A DNA stretch of 64,000 nt, taken from positions 1-64,000 of the forward strand of contig JANXSX010000064.1 of NCBI GenBank assembly GCA_025356475.1, given 5' to 3'. The DNA comes from Isosphaeraceae bacterium (GTDB lineage Bacteria > Planctomycetota > Planctomycetia > Isosphaerales > Isosphaeraceae). Position numbers and translations under genes: made by a program. The notes under the pieces were generated by a model. The model worked only from the letters and a program-made list of their open reading frames with translations, ran no database searches and had not been told where the DNA came from. This document shows, piece after piece, positions 45,960-54,185 of the stretch (the first letter of the stretch is position 1; the number at the start of each line of letters is the position of its first letter).

Positions 45960-46454
45960 GTGGCTGTCGCCCAAAAGACCTCGAAGAAGAAGCAAATCCC
46001 GCGCGATCAGTTGAAGCCGGGCGACTGCCTGTGCGACCACTGCGTCGGTAAGTGTTGCCGCTACTTCTCGTTGCCGATCGAAACCCCAACCGAGTGGGAC
46101 GATTTCGATGCGATTCGCTGGTATCTCGCGCATGGGCAGACTCTGGTTTACCTCGAAAAAGGGACCTGGTACCTGGTCGTGATGACCAAATGCAACTACC
46201 TCGACGACAACGACCGATGCCGGATCTACCTGAGTCGTCCCAAGATCTGCCAGGAATACACAACCGACGGTTGCGAATACGACGAGTCCTGGGTCTTCGA
46301 GAAGGTGTTCGAGACTCCGGAACAGCTTTGGGAATACGCAGAGGCCTTGCTCCCTCCTAGACGTCGCAAAGGCAACATCCCAGCGCCGATCACCTTCGTG
46401 AATGTCGATACCCTCAAGAAGCCTCCATTGAACCCAACTCCGGGAGCAGAGTGA
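45960..46454 (+). CDS. YkgJ-family cysteine-cluster protein
   Basis: 164 residues from a GTG at 45960. The metal-binding cysteines typical of the YkgJ/UPF0153 family are present: CLCDHCVGKCCRY near the start, then KCNYLDDNDRCRIYLSRPKI with CQEY and DGCEYD, together eight or nine Cys. A zinc or iron-sulfur site is expected. The family's function is not known. It lies 9 bases after the methyltransferase-type gene and its TGA overlaps the next ATG. Confidence 0.88.
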   Translation: MAVAQKTSKKKQIPRDQLKPGDCLCDHCVGKCCRYFSLPIETPTEWDDFDAIRWYLAHGQTLVYLEKGTWYLVVMTKCNYLDDNDRCRIYLSRPKICQEYTTDGCEYDESWVFEKVFETPEQLWEYAEALLPPRRRKGNIPAPITFVNVDTLKKPPLNPTPGAE

Positions 46455-46771
46455 TGGATGAGACTGGAAATCGCCGGTTGGCTCGACTTGAGAAGAGTGC
46501 TCGGCTCTGGCGATGGTTCGGGCTGGCTGCCGTTTTGCTCGCTGTGGGGAGTCTTGGGGTTCGACCTCTCGTCGCCCAGCAGTCGAAGACGGCCAAGGCG
46601 GCGATGGAATACCGCCAGTCGGCATGTCTGTGGACGAGCATCAGCTCGGTCGCGAATGATTGGGAGGGGAAAGGCTGGGAACTTTTCCAGGTGGTGCCAA
46701 TTCACCCTGAGAACCCGGGCGCGGGTGCCAAGATGCAGGTGGCCGTAGTCTTCCGCCGTCCAAGTAAGTAA
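46454..46771 (+). CDS. Small membrane-anchored hypothetical protein
   Basis: 105 residues. One N-terminal membrane helix (WFGLAAVLLAVGSLGVRPLV) follows a short basic cytosolic start. The exported part has YRQSACLWTSISSVANDWEG and KGWELFQVVPI-HPENPGAGA ending MQVAVVFRRPSK, resembling the small DUF4177-type β-domain (GWELxxVxP). The start is ATG 46454, overlapping the YkgJ stop; a GTG at 46451 is also possible. It belongs to the operon by spacing. Confidence 0.7.
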   Translation: MDETGNRRLARLEKSARLWRWFGLAAVLLAVGSLGVRPLVAQQSKTAKAAMEYRQSACLWTSISSVANDWEGKGWELFQVVPIHPENPGAGAKMQVAVVFRRPSK

Positions 46772-46780
46772 ACTGCGTGT

Positions 46781-47347
46781 ATGGCCAGACGCTCAAATCA
46801 CTACGAAGCGGCTTTTGAGGGGTACATTCGTGCCAAGCGAATCCCTTGTGTCGCCGTGGACGAGGCCAAACGGAGTTTTTTCGGGGACGAGGGGCTAAAA
46901 AATCCCGACTTCATCCTTTATCCTAAGTACGGTAAGAATCTTGTCGTGGAGGTCAAAGGCAAGCGGGGCAAGAACGCCAAGGGACGGAGGGCCTGGGAAA
47001 ACTGGGTCACGACGGACGACCTTGAAGGCTTGACTCGCTGGCAAGAGATGTTCGGGCCTGGGTTTCAGGCGGTCCTGGCGTTCGTATACGCGGAGTCACC
47101 CCCGGAGTTCCCGCTCCCTCCCGGCGATGGCTCGTTTGAGTTTCGCCGCTACTCGTATCGGTTTTGGGCTGTGGCGTTGGACGATTATGTCGCACATCTC
47201 ACGTCGCGAGGCCCTGCGTGGAGGGCGGTTGCGATGGCTCGATCCGCCTTCCGCCGCCGCGTCAGACCCCTTGATGAATGGTTGCCGATGACCCCGACCG
47301 CCCCGCAACGACCGTTTCCTCTCCCTCTCAAGGAGCTTGATCGATGA
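46781..47347 (+). CDS. PD-(D/E)XK nuclease-like hypothetical protein
   Basis: 188 residues. HYEAAFEGYIRAKRIPCVAV, GLKNPDFILYPKYG and LVVEVKGKRGKN supply a Glu helix, Asp and E-x-K in the order of the PD-(D/E)XK nuclease fold used by resolvases and restriction enzymes. The C-terminal half (YSYRFWAVALDDYVAHLTSR and onward) is not recognised. The gene starts 9 bases after the preceding stop. Its end overlaps the next start by 4 bases. A DNA-repair or processing role is inferred; it may simply be a housekeeping nuclease. Confidence 0.7.
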   Translation: MARRSNHYEAAFEGYIRAKRIPCVAVDEAKRSFFGDEGLKNPDFILYPKYGKNLVVEVKGKRGKNAKGRRAWENWVTTDDLEGLTRWQEMFGPGFQAVLAFVYAESPPEFPLPPGDGSFEFRRYSYRFWAVALDDYVAHLTSRGPAWRAVAMARSAFRRRVRPLDEWLPMTPTAPQRPFPLPLKELDR

Positions 47348-47586
47348 GCCGGAAATTCCGCTCCATCGCCTTCGCCTTCGCGATGTTGACCCTCGTGGGG
47401 ACCTATGCCTCAGCCCAGGCAGTGAACCCCGCCCAGAAGGATGTTACCGACGGCTTCTTCGACATGCCCGTCAAAGACGATCCCGATGGTGGCAAGGGGA
47501 ATGCCGTTCCCGGCTACCTGATCACCTCGCTCCTGAGTGGAGTGGCCTTGTATGCTCTCTGCAAGTCGTCCCGCCGTGGGGCCTGA
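47344..47586 (+). CDS. Small exported/membrane protein
   Basis: 80 residues. A signal peptide ([20 protein letters not shown]) leads to a short Asp/Gly-rich loop ([15 protein letters not shown]) and a C-terminal membrane helix ([20 protein letters not shown]) with a basic end. The ATGA overlap with the nuclease-like gene shows coupling. No family is recognised, and no cysteine cluster or catalytic residue is seen. Confidence 0.65.
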   Translation: MSRKFRSIAFAFAMLTLVGTYASAQAVNPAQKDVTDGFFDMPVKDDPDGGKGNAVPGYLITSLLSGVALYALCKSSRRGA

Positions 47587-47617
47587 TGGTTTCCCAGGAT
47601 TTGAGGCCCACGCTGCC

Positions 47618-48586
47618 ATGAAGGCTATCGACGAACGTTGGACCCGTGAGCAGATTGCGGCGCTATACCACTCGCCCGTGCTCGATCTGATCGGTCGAGC
47701 CGGCGAAGTGCATCGCCGCCATCACGACCCCAGCTCAGTTCAGGTCTGCGTCTTGCTCTCGGTGAAGACCGGCGGCTGCCCCGAGGATTGCGCGTATTGT
47801 CCCCAAGCCGCCAGGTATCAGACCGCCGTCGAGGCCGATCCCCTGATGGCCCTTGATGATGTGCTGGCCGCCGCCCGGAACGCCCGTGAGTCGGGGGCAA
47901 CCCGTTTTTGCATGGGGGCGGCCTGGCGAGAAGTCAAGGATAATAGCCAGTTTGATCGAGTTCTCGACATGGTCCGAGGTGTCAAGGATCTCGGTCTCGA
48001 AGCGTGCTGTACCTTGGGAATGCTCTCGGGGGCTCAAGCACGTCGCCTCAAAGATGCGGGGCTCGACGCCTACAACCACAACCTCGACACATCGCCTGAG
48101 TACTACGGCGAGGTGATCTCAACCCGTACTTATGACGATCGGCTTGAGACGCTCCAGCATGTCCGTGATGCCGGGATTACCGTCTGTTGTGGCGGAATCG
48201 TCGGACTCGGTGAGAGTGACGACGACCGGATCGGGATGCTCCACACGCTGGCCAACTTGCCCGAACCCCCCGAGAGCGTCCCGATCAATGCCCTGGTCGC
48301 CGTCGAAGGAACTCCACTTGCCGAGCGCCCTCCCGTGCCGATCTGGGACATGGTCCGCATGATCGCCACCGCGCGGCTTTTGATGCCCGATGCTATGGTT
48401 CGTCTCTCTGCCGGTCGCCTGAACATGACCGAGTCTGACCAAGCGCTCTGCTTCCTCGCAGGGGCAAACTCGATTTTTGCCGGTGATAAGCTCCTCACGA
48501 CCCCGAACCCTCAAGTCGATCAAGACGCTCGAATGTTCAAGACCCTTGGTCTCAAATCGATGCCGGCTGCCATCCCCGTCGGTTGA
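47618..48586 (+). CDS. bioB: Biotin synthase
   Basis: 322 residues from the ATG at 47618, giving [20 protein letters not shown]. The radical-SAM cluster motif is CPEDCAYC in [17 protein letters not shown], preceded by QVCVLLSVK. Further family features are [22 protein letters not shown] and [17 protein letters not shown]; Arg in RLSAGRLNM belongs to the auxiliary cluster site. It inserts sulfur into dethiobiotin. It is part of the same run and is followed by a ketoacyl synthase and bioF. No bioA or bioD is in the window. Confidence 0.95.
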   Translation: MKAIDERWTREQIAALYHSPVLDLIGRAGEVHRRHHDPSSVQVCVLLSVKTGGCPEDCAYCPQAARYQTAVEADPLMALDDVLAAARNARESGATRFCMGAAWREVKDNSQFDRVLDMVRGVKDLGLEACCTLGMLSGAQARRLKDAGLDAYNHNLDTSPEYYGEVISTRTYDDRLETLQHVRDAGITVCCGGIVGLGESDDDRIGMLHTLANLPEPPESVPINALVAVEGTPLAERPPVPIWDMVRMIATARLLMPDAMVRLSAGRLNMTESDQALCFLAGANSIFAGDKLLTTPNPQVDQDARMFKTLGLKSMPAAIPVG

Positions 48587-48682
48587 GGGCTCGCGGGCCC
48601 GCTAACACCACGGCTGTGTTGATTGACGCTGCCCTCAGGCTTATCCCTCCCAGGTTGGGAGGGACCCACGACGGTCCTCACG

Positions 48683-49891
48683 ATGTGCTGTGAAAATGTG
48701 GATGTCGTTGTTTCAGGGATCGGATTAGTTACGGGGCTAGGCGCGACTCGGGAACAGACCTGGTCAGCCGTTCGGTTGGGGTCTTCTGGGATCAAGCTCC
48801 TTGTGCCTTCGGGAGACCTGGGAGCTGCCGGGCCAACGCTCGCTTGCCAGGCTGCCGCCCACCTGACTGGGCCTGATGTCGCCGAGCCGATTTTCGCACT
48901 CCTGGACGCGACCCTTGCTGAAGCACTCGCCGACGCAGGTGACCCCCTCCACGGAGTTGACTCCGACCGGGTCGGGGTCTTGATCGGCCTAAGCAAAGGC
49001 TGTGTTCGCAGTCTGGCGAAGGCCATTCCTACCCTTGATGGCCTGCGATTCTCCACGAGTTGGGCGAGCGCAGGCGCGAGTTATGTCTCGACCAAGGTCC
49101 AGGCAACCGGCCCGTGCTTGGCCCCTGTGGCGGCGTGTGCGACAGGTGTCGTCTCGGTGCTCCAAGGTGTCGAATTGATCCGTAGCAATGTCTGCGACGT
49201 GGTGATTGCTGGTAGTGTCGATGCCTCGCTCGAACCACTCATGCTTGCTGCGTTCCGCTCGCTCCGAGTTCTTGCACACGCCGACGATCCTCGCCAGGCC
49301 GTTCGTCCCTGGGATCGAGCCCGGTCGGGTTTCGTCGTCGGGGAGGGGGGGGCCGTCCTCATCCTTGAGCGCAGGGACAGGGCTCGATCTCGTGGTGCCA
49401 GGGCTTACGCAACAATCCTGGGTGGAGCCCTCGGCGGGGACGCTTACCACGTAACGGGGGTCAATCCTGACCCGACCAACCTCGCCAAGTTGATCGGAAG
49501 GGCCATCGGCTGTTCGCATATCGCGCCAACAGTAATCGATTATGTCAATGTGCATGGAACAGGAACTCGGGGGGGTGATCCAGTCGAGTGCCAAGCGATT
49601 CGCCAGGCTCTGGGTGCTCACGCGGACCACGTGAGTTGCTCGGCCAATAAGTCACAAATCGGACATTTGCTCGGAGCGGCCGGCTCGGCGGAGCTTGCCC
49701 TGACTTGCTTGGCCTTGCGCGATGGGTTTGTCCCTCCAACCCTAAATCTGACCGATCCTGACCCCTCGTGCGACCTCGACGGCACGCCGCTTGTGGGTCG
49801 GTCGCGAGAGATCCAGGTCGCTCTGAAGTTGTCGATCGGCTTCGGTGGGCATCTGGCCGCTGCGCTGCTCCGGAGGCTGGATCATGGCTGA
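48683..49891 (+). CDS. Beta-ketoacyl synthase (FabF/KAS-II type) inside the biotin genes
   Basis: 402 residues from the ATG at 48683; a TTG at 48623 would add 20. The Cys-His-His triad is complete: Cys in AACATGVVSVLQG, His in NVHGTGTRGGDPVE and His in KSQIGHLLGAAGSAE. The glycine-rich end FGGHLAAALLRR is the KAS C-terminal landmark. It elongates acyl chains by condensing malonyl-thioester onto an acyl group. The gene lies between bioB and bioF and overlaps bioF by 8 bases, so it may supply pimeloyl precursor. A general FabF that happens to sit here is the alternative. Confidence 0.88.
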   Translation: MCCENVDVVVSGIGLVTGLGATREQTWSAVRLGSSGIKLLVPSGDLGAAGPTLACQAAAHLTGPDVAEPIFALLDATLAEALADAGDPLHGVDSDRVGVLIGLSKGCVRSLAKAIPTLDGLRFSTSWASAGASYVSTKVQATGPCLAPVAACATGVVSVLQGVELIRSNVCDVVIAGSVDASLEPLMLAAFRSLRVLAHADDPRQAVRPWDRARSGFVVGEGGAVLILERRDRARSRGARAYATILGGALGGDAYHVTGVNPDPTNLAKLIGRAIGCSHIAPTVIDYVNVHGTGTRGGDPVECQAIRQALGAHADHVSCSANKSQIGHLLGAAGSAELALTCLALRDGFVPPTLNLTDPDPSCDLDGTPLVGRSREIQVALKLSIGFGGHLAAALLRRLDHG

Positions 49892-50999
49892 TCCTCTGTC
49901 CTGGATCGACGACGAATCCGCAGACTGGGCCTCGCGAGGCTTGGTGCGGACGCTTTCTGTCCTTGATCGGGGTTTGGTGAACTTCGCCTCGAACGACTAC
50001 CTCGGCTTGGCGGCAGACCCGCGTCTCCTCGAGGCTGCCTCGGCGGTGACGGCCTCGTTCGGGACCGGTGCCTCGCCTTTAGTCAGTGGCTGGACCGAGT
50101 ACCATCAGAGGCTCGTTGAGGACCTTGCTCGATTTGAGCAGACGGAGAGTGCTGTCCTCTTTTCCAGTGGGTATGCCGCCAATCTGGGAGCGATCTCAGC
50201 CGTGGTCGGCAAGGGCGACGCGGTCTATCTCGATCGGCTCAACCACGCCTGTCTGATCGACGGGGCCAAACTCTCGGGAGCCACTCTGCGTGTTTATCCC
50301 CACAACGATGCCGACCGACTCGAGCACGTCCTCAAGCGCGATCGAGGTCGATTCCGTCGATTGCTGATCGCCACGGACGGCGTCTTCAGTATGGATGGAG
50401 ACCTCGCTCCCCTGGCGGACCTGGTCAGCCTTGCCGATGACCACGACGCGATTCTGCTCGTCGACGAAGCGCACGGGACGGGCGTCTATGGACCCGATGG
50501 CCGAGGGGCAAGTTCCGTTTACGGGGTCGCGAACCGAATTCCTATCAAAGTCGGCACGCTTTCCAAAGCGATTGGCACCTTAGGCGGCTTCGTGGCAGGT
50601 TCGAACCGACTCTGCGATTGGCTTATCAACCGAGCCCGGCCGTTGATCTATTCCACTTCGCTCCCACTCCCCGTCGTAGCGGCGGCCTCACGAAGTCTCG
50701 CAATCATCCAGGACGAACCCTGGCGGCGAACTCGACTGCTTGAATTGTCGGCCCGGTTGAGAACGCGGTTAGGCATCGGATCAGAATCCTACGGGCCGAT
50801 TGTTCCCTGGATGGTCGGGTCATCGGAGGCGGCCATGGATCTATCGAGCCGACTCCGAGCCGAGGGCTTCCTCGTCCCGGCAATCCGCTCACCGACCGTG
50901 CCCAGTGGGACCGCACGGCTGAGGATCACGGTGACAGCGGCTCACACCGAAGGCCAGATCGACAAACTGAGCGCGATCCTGATTCGCGAATCCCGATAG
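49884..50999 (+). CDS. bioF: 8-amino-7-oxononanoate synthase (KAPA synthase)
   Basis: 371 residues from the ATG at 49884, with GGAGG seven bases upstream inside the ketoacyl synthase gene. A class II PLP enzyme of the alpha-oxoamine synthase family. Landmarks are NDYLGLAADPRLLEAA, GTGASPLVSGWTEYHQRLVE, DEAHGTGVYGPDGRG and the PLP lysine in GTLSKAIGTLGGF. It condenses pimeloyl-thioester with alanine to make KAPA, the first dedicated biotin-ring step. Coupled translation with the ketoacyl synthase suggests that the two act together. Confidence 0.93.
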   Translation: MADPLSWIDDESADWASRGLVRTLSVLDRGLVNFASNDYLGLAADPRLLEAASAVTASFGTGASPLVSGWTEYHQRLVEDLARFEQTESAVLFSSGYAANLGAISAVVGKGDAVYLDRLNHACLIDGAKLSGATLRVYPHNDADRLEHVLKRDRGRFRRLLIATDGVFSMDGDLAPLADLVSLADDHDAILLVDEAHGTGVYGPDGRGASSVYGVANRIPIKVGTLSKAIGTLGGFVAGSNRLCDWLINRARPLIYSTSLPLPVVAAASRSLAIIQDEPWRRTRLLELSARLRTRLGIGSESYGPIVPWMVGSSEAAMDLSSRLRAEGFLVPAIRSPTVPSGTARLRITVTAAHTEGQIDKLSAILIRESR

Positions 51000-52273
51000 A
51001 CCTGCCTCGCGCCGTTTACTCGTTTGGCTCGGATCCGAACGCCTTGGTGTCCGATTCGAGACGGAACACCTCCACACGGCGACGCTGCTCTTTGGCACGC
51101 TTTTTCAGATCAGGGTAGTCTGATGTTGGCGGGCAGAACGTTCTGCGACGGCGAGGAATCGATCTACGTATTAACCCACGAGGGGTGCGAACGCAGGGCC
51201 GAACTTCTGGCTTGCGCGCAGGAAGCCGTCTCATCGGATGGGTATGATGGTAGGCGGCAGGAATAGCGAGCGTGGATGCATGCGCCACTGATGGGCAATG
51301 AACAGGGTTTGCCCTGAGTGGGTCCAATTCCGATCCACAGCGCTTTACGGCTCGGGTGGTGCCGGGTAACAGAAATCCGCCCTACCATTCCATCGACTTC
51401 AGAATTCGCCTCGCTTCATCTCTGCTGGGGAGACGGGATTGCCCGAATATCCCCGCCATCCGCGCCACCACATTCGGCATGAATCATCGCGGGATGCTGA
51501 CCATTGGCCTCGGTTCTACGACTCCATGTCCCTGCAACTGATGTGCCTCGATCACGCGTCCGTGCTCGCGGTCGATTAGCTGGCACCCGTTGTTGCGGAT
51601 CATGCGTAGGGCGAATTCCTTTTGAGATGCGATTCGTCCCTAGCGCTCGGCTGTTGGTGAGCGAATTTGGGTAAAGATTACTGTCTGGAAAGGTATTCTA
51701 TGGCCTGAACTGGTAGTTCGGGGTGTCCTGGAGGCCTTGAGCAACTCCGGACGAATTCGGACGCACACACCAACTGCCGAGCGCTAGCGGTTTTTCGCCC
51801 CAATTCGGTCGATTCCACTTGACACAATCGTGTCGTACCGCGATTTGAAAAGGAGTGTCAATGCTCAACGGACGGACGAACCGGATAATCGGTCCGAAAG
51901 TGACTCATTAGCCTATCAAATGCAAATACTAGAAACATAATTATTATGGAACATAGCTAGAATTTCAATTGTTGTAATGACATAAAATTCTTCCATATCA
52001 CGGATTAAGCGTTCCCAGAAATTTGGAGTTATTTCCCCGAAATGTGCGGTAAGGGAGTTTGATCGCCGAGAGAAAACACCTTGAAAGGGGTGGGCAGCGT
52101 AACGTATGGTCCAGCCGGCACCACCGAACCGAGTCTGAGCCAATTGAGAGCGGGCATCGTGCGAGGCGAAGCCTCCCAGACCTGTGGGATCTTGGTAAGT
52201 GTCTCGCAACCGTTCTCGGGCTCGGGTAGACTAACGCTTTTCATCGCGATGGAAGTCTGTTCGAGATCGCCCC
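51000..52273. other. Non-coding region with an inverted-repeat element
   Basis: About 1.27 kb with no supported gene. It contains the second inverted-repeat element at 51641-51786. On the minus strand 51016-51125 reads as a plausible coding tail (SDYPDLKKRAKEQRRRVEVF) and 51490-51630 as SQKEFALRMIRNNGCQLIDR plus more, but neither has a beginning or a known family. 51910-52000 is AT-rich and may hold the promoter of the SPFH gene. Confidence 0.5.
51641..51786. mobile_element. MITE-like inverted-repeat element, copy 2
   Basis: TAGCGCTCGGCTGTTGGTG at the left and CACCAACTGCCGAGCGCTA at the right are perfect inverted repeats except at one position, with TA at the outer edges. The ends match copy 1 at 20500-20605, and the interior (~108 bp) is unrelated. 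No transposase is encoded. An IS630/mariner-type family is inferred from the TA flanks. Confidence 0.65.
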
Positions 52274-53197
52274 ATGCTCAATCTTGGCTATTTCAAGGGT
52301 CAACCGACGGAGTATATCCTCAAGTATTCGGGGGGAAAGCTCGCCCGTGAGGGGCAGGGGCTCGCCTTCTATTACTTGCGGTTCAACACTCAGATTCTGG
52401 CTGTGCCTACGTCGAGCATGGACGCGAACTTTGTGTTTAATGAGGTGACACGGAACTTCCAGGCGGTCACAATTCAGGGCCAATTCACCTATCGGATCAA
52501 GAGCCCTCAGGAAGCCGCTAAGCTCCTGAACTTCACAATCGACCCACGAACCCATGTCTATCTCTCGAACGATCCCGACCGCCTGGCGCAGCGGATCACC
52601 AACGTAATCCAGATGGAAACGCGGGGCGAGTTGCAGAAACTCACGCTCGAAGAAGCACTCGGTTCGTTCGAGTCGATCGCGACCAAAGTGGAAAACAGCA
52701 TCAAGAGTGGCATACCTCTGAGCGCGCTCGGCGTTGAGCTGATCAGCATTTACTTCATTTCCGCCAAGCCAACTCCGGAAGTTGGCCAAGCACTGGAAGC
52801 CGAGTACCGTGAGACCTTGCTCCGCAAGGCGGATGAAGCGATTTATGCACGTCGGTCGGCTGCGGTCGAAGAAGAGGGGAAGATCAAGGAACGCGAGTTG
52901 AATTCGGAAATCACCCTGGAACAATCTCGACGGAAGCTGATCGATCTGAGAGGTGAGAATGAGTTGCTCGAAGCCGAGAATCGGGGCAAGGCCCAGGAGA
53001 TTGAGGATCGGCACCGGATCGATTCCAAGAAGCTCGAATTGGGGCTCTATGCGGGCCTAGAACCGAGGGCAGTCCTGGCTCTGGCTCTCAACGAGATGGG
53101 GGTCCACTCGGAGAAGATTGGCAATCTGACGATCACCTCCGAACTGCTCGCTTCGCTAATGAATGGGCCTGGTGTTTCCCGATCTGGTGAGGTCTGA
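52274..53197 (+). CDS. SPFH/Band 7-domain protein
   Basis: 307 residues. The β-rich SPFH core covers about residues 15-190 (AVPTSSMDANFVFNEVTRNF, QFTYRIKSPQEAAKLLNF, ALGVELISIYFISAKPTPEV). A long charged coiled coil follows (AEYRETLLRKADEAIYARRS, EEEGKIKERELNSEITLEQS). There is no N-terminal membrane helix, so association with membrane would be peripheral. SPFH proteins build ring-shaped scaffolds. The stop lies one base before the start of the NAD-kinase-like gene, within its ribosome-binding context GAGG. Confidence 0.88.
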   Translation: MLNLGYFKGQPTEYILKYSGGKLAREGQGLAFYYLRFNTQILAVPTSSMDANFVFNEVTRNFQAVTIQGQFTYRIKSPQEAAKLLNFTIDPRTHVYLSNDPDRLAQRITNVIQMETRGELQKLTLEEALGSFESIATKVENSIKSGIPLSALGVELISIYFISAKPTPEVGQALEAEYRETLLRKADEAIYARRSAAVEEEGKIKERELNSEITLEQSRRKLIDLRGENELLEAENRGKAQEIEDRHRIDSKKLELGLYAGLEPRAVLALALNEMGVHSEKIGNLTITSELLASLMNGPGVSRSGEV

Positions 53198-53198
53198 G

Positions 53199-54185
53199 AT
53201 GCCAGGCCTCGACAAGATCGTGGTCATCACCAAGAAGTCAGCGCTCGAAGAATTGATCGAGCGGTTCAATACGCGCGACCAGGCTCGATTCTATATCGAG
53301 CATATGGGAGGCTCTTTCGAGTGGTACGAGTCCGCCCACCAGGCCTATGTCAACGCGGTCGCAACCCTCCGAAAAGCGATGCCTCGTGAGGTCCGTTCTC
53401 ACTGGATCGAGCGTTCGTTCTTGCCGACCTTCACGTTCGGACCTAACGATTTGATCGTTACGCTCGGCCCCGACGGCCTAGTCGTGAACACCGCGAAGTA
53501 TCTACAAGAGCAGCCGTTGCTGGCCTTCAACCCGGATCCAGAACGTATCGACGGCGTTCTGAGCGCGTTCCCGCTCGATGGAAGCGCCTCGACTTTGCTC
53601 GCAGCTTTGTCTTTCCAGATCTTGATCCGACCGATTACGATGGCGCAGGCGACCCTCAATGACGGGCGGTCAATTCTTGCCGTCAATGATCTGTTCATCG
53701 GGCAAAAGACACATGTCTCGGCTCGGTACGTTCTCTCGCATGCACAACGAGAGGAAACCCAATCGTCAAGCGGAATCATCGTTTCGACTGGTGCAGGATC
53801 CACAGGCTGGTATCGGTCGATTCTTGCGGGGGCAGTCGGCGTCGTGCGGAGTGTCTTAAACGACGCGTCAATCGACCGAGCTCGATCGCGTTATCAGTTC
53901 GATCCTGAGTCCGAGCGCTTGATCTTCAATGTGCGGGAGCCGTTCGTCAGCCGGACTACTACTGCCGATGTTGTCCATGGAGAGATTACGCCCGAGACTC
54001 CTCTCGTACTGACCTCTCAGATGCCGCGTAACGGTGTCATCTTCAGTGACGGGGTCGAGGAAGATTATCTCCCCTTCAACAGTGGCTCGATCGCGAATAT
54101 CGGCATCGCCCAGCGCAAGTTGATGCTCATCAGCGGGCTGCCTCAATCCCAACCTACCCCCGAGCATCTGGTAGAGCGTCGGTGA
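53199..54185 (+). CDS. NAD-kinase-like protein
   Basis: 328 residues from the ATG at 53199 with GAGG six bases upstream. The ATP-NAD kinase fold is seen as LIVTLGPDGLVVNTAKYL, where LGPDG replaces the usual GGDG, then LLAFNPDPERIDGVL, AVNDLFIG (NE/D motif) and SSGIIVSTGAGSTGW. The long N-terminal helix EELIERFNTRDQARFYIEHM and the C-terminal part fit the PpnK-like family. The changed first motif may lower or alter activity. A distant diacylglycerol-kinase-type lipid kinase is the alternative. Coupled to SPFH upstream and to the zinc-ribbon gene by GTGA. Confidence 0.78.
   Translation: MPGLDKIVVITKKSALEELIERFNTRDQARFYIEHMGGSFEWYESAHQAYVNAVATLRKAMPREVRSHWIERSFLPTFTFGPNDLIVTLGPDGLVVNTAKYLQEQPLLAFNPDPERIDGVLSAFPLDGSASTLLAALSFQILIRPITMAQATLNDGRSILAVNDLFIGQKTHVSARYVLSHAQREETQSSSGIIVSTGAGSTGWYRSILAGAVGVVRSVLNDASIDRARSRYQFDPESERLIFNVREPFVSRTTTADVVHGEITPETPLVLTSQMPRNGVIFSDGVEEDYLPFNSGSIANIGIAQRKLMLISGLPQSQPTPEHLVERR

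Noticed and set aside
51016-51327. 103-residue minus frame after bioF
   Set aside because: Its tail looks coding, but there is no recognisable beginning or family; mentioned only as a possible remnant.
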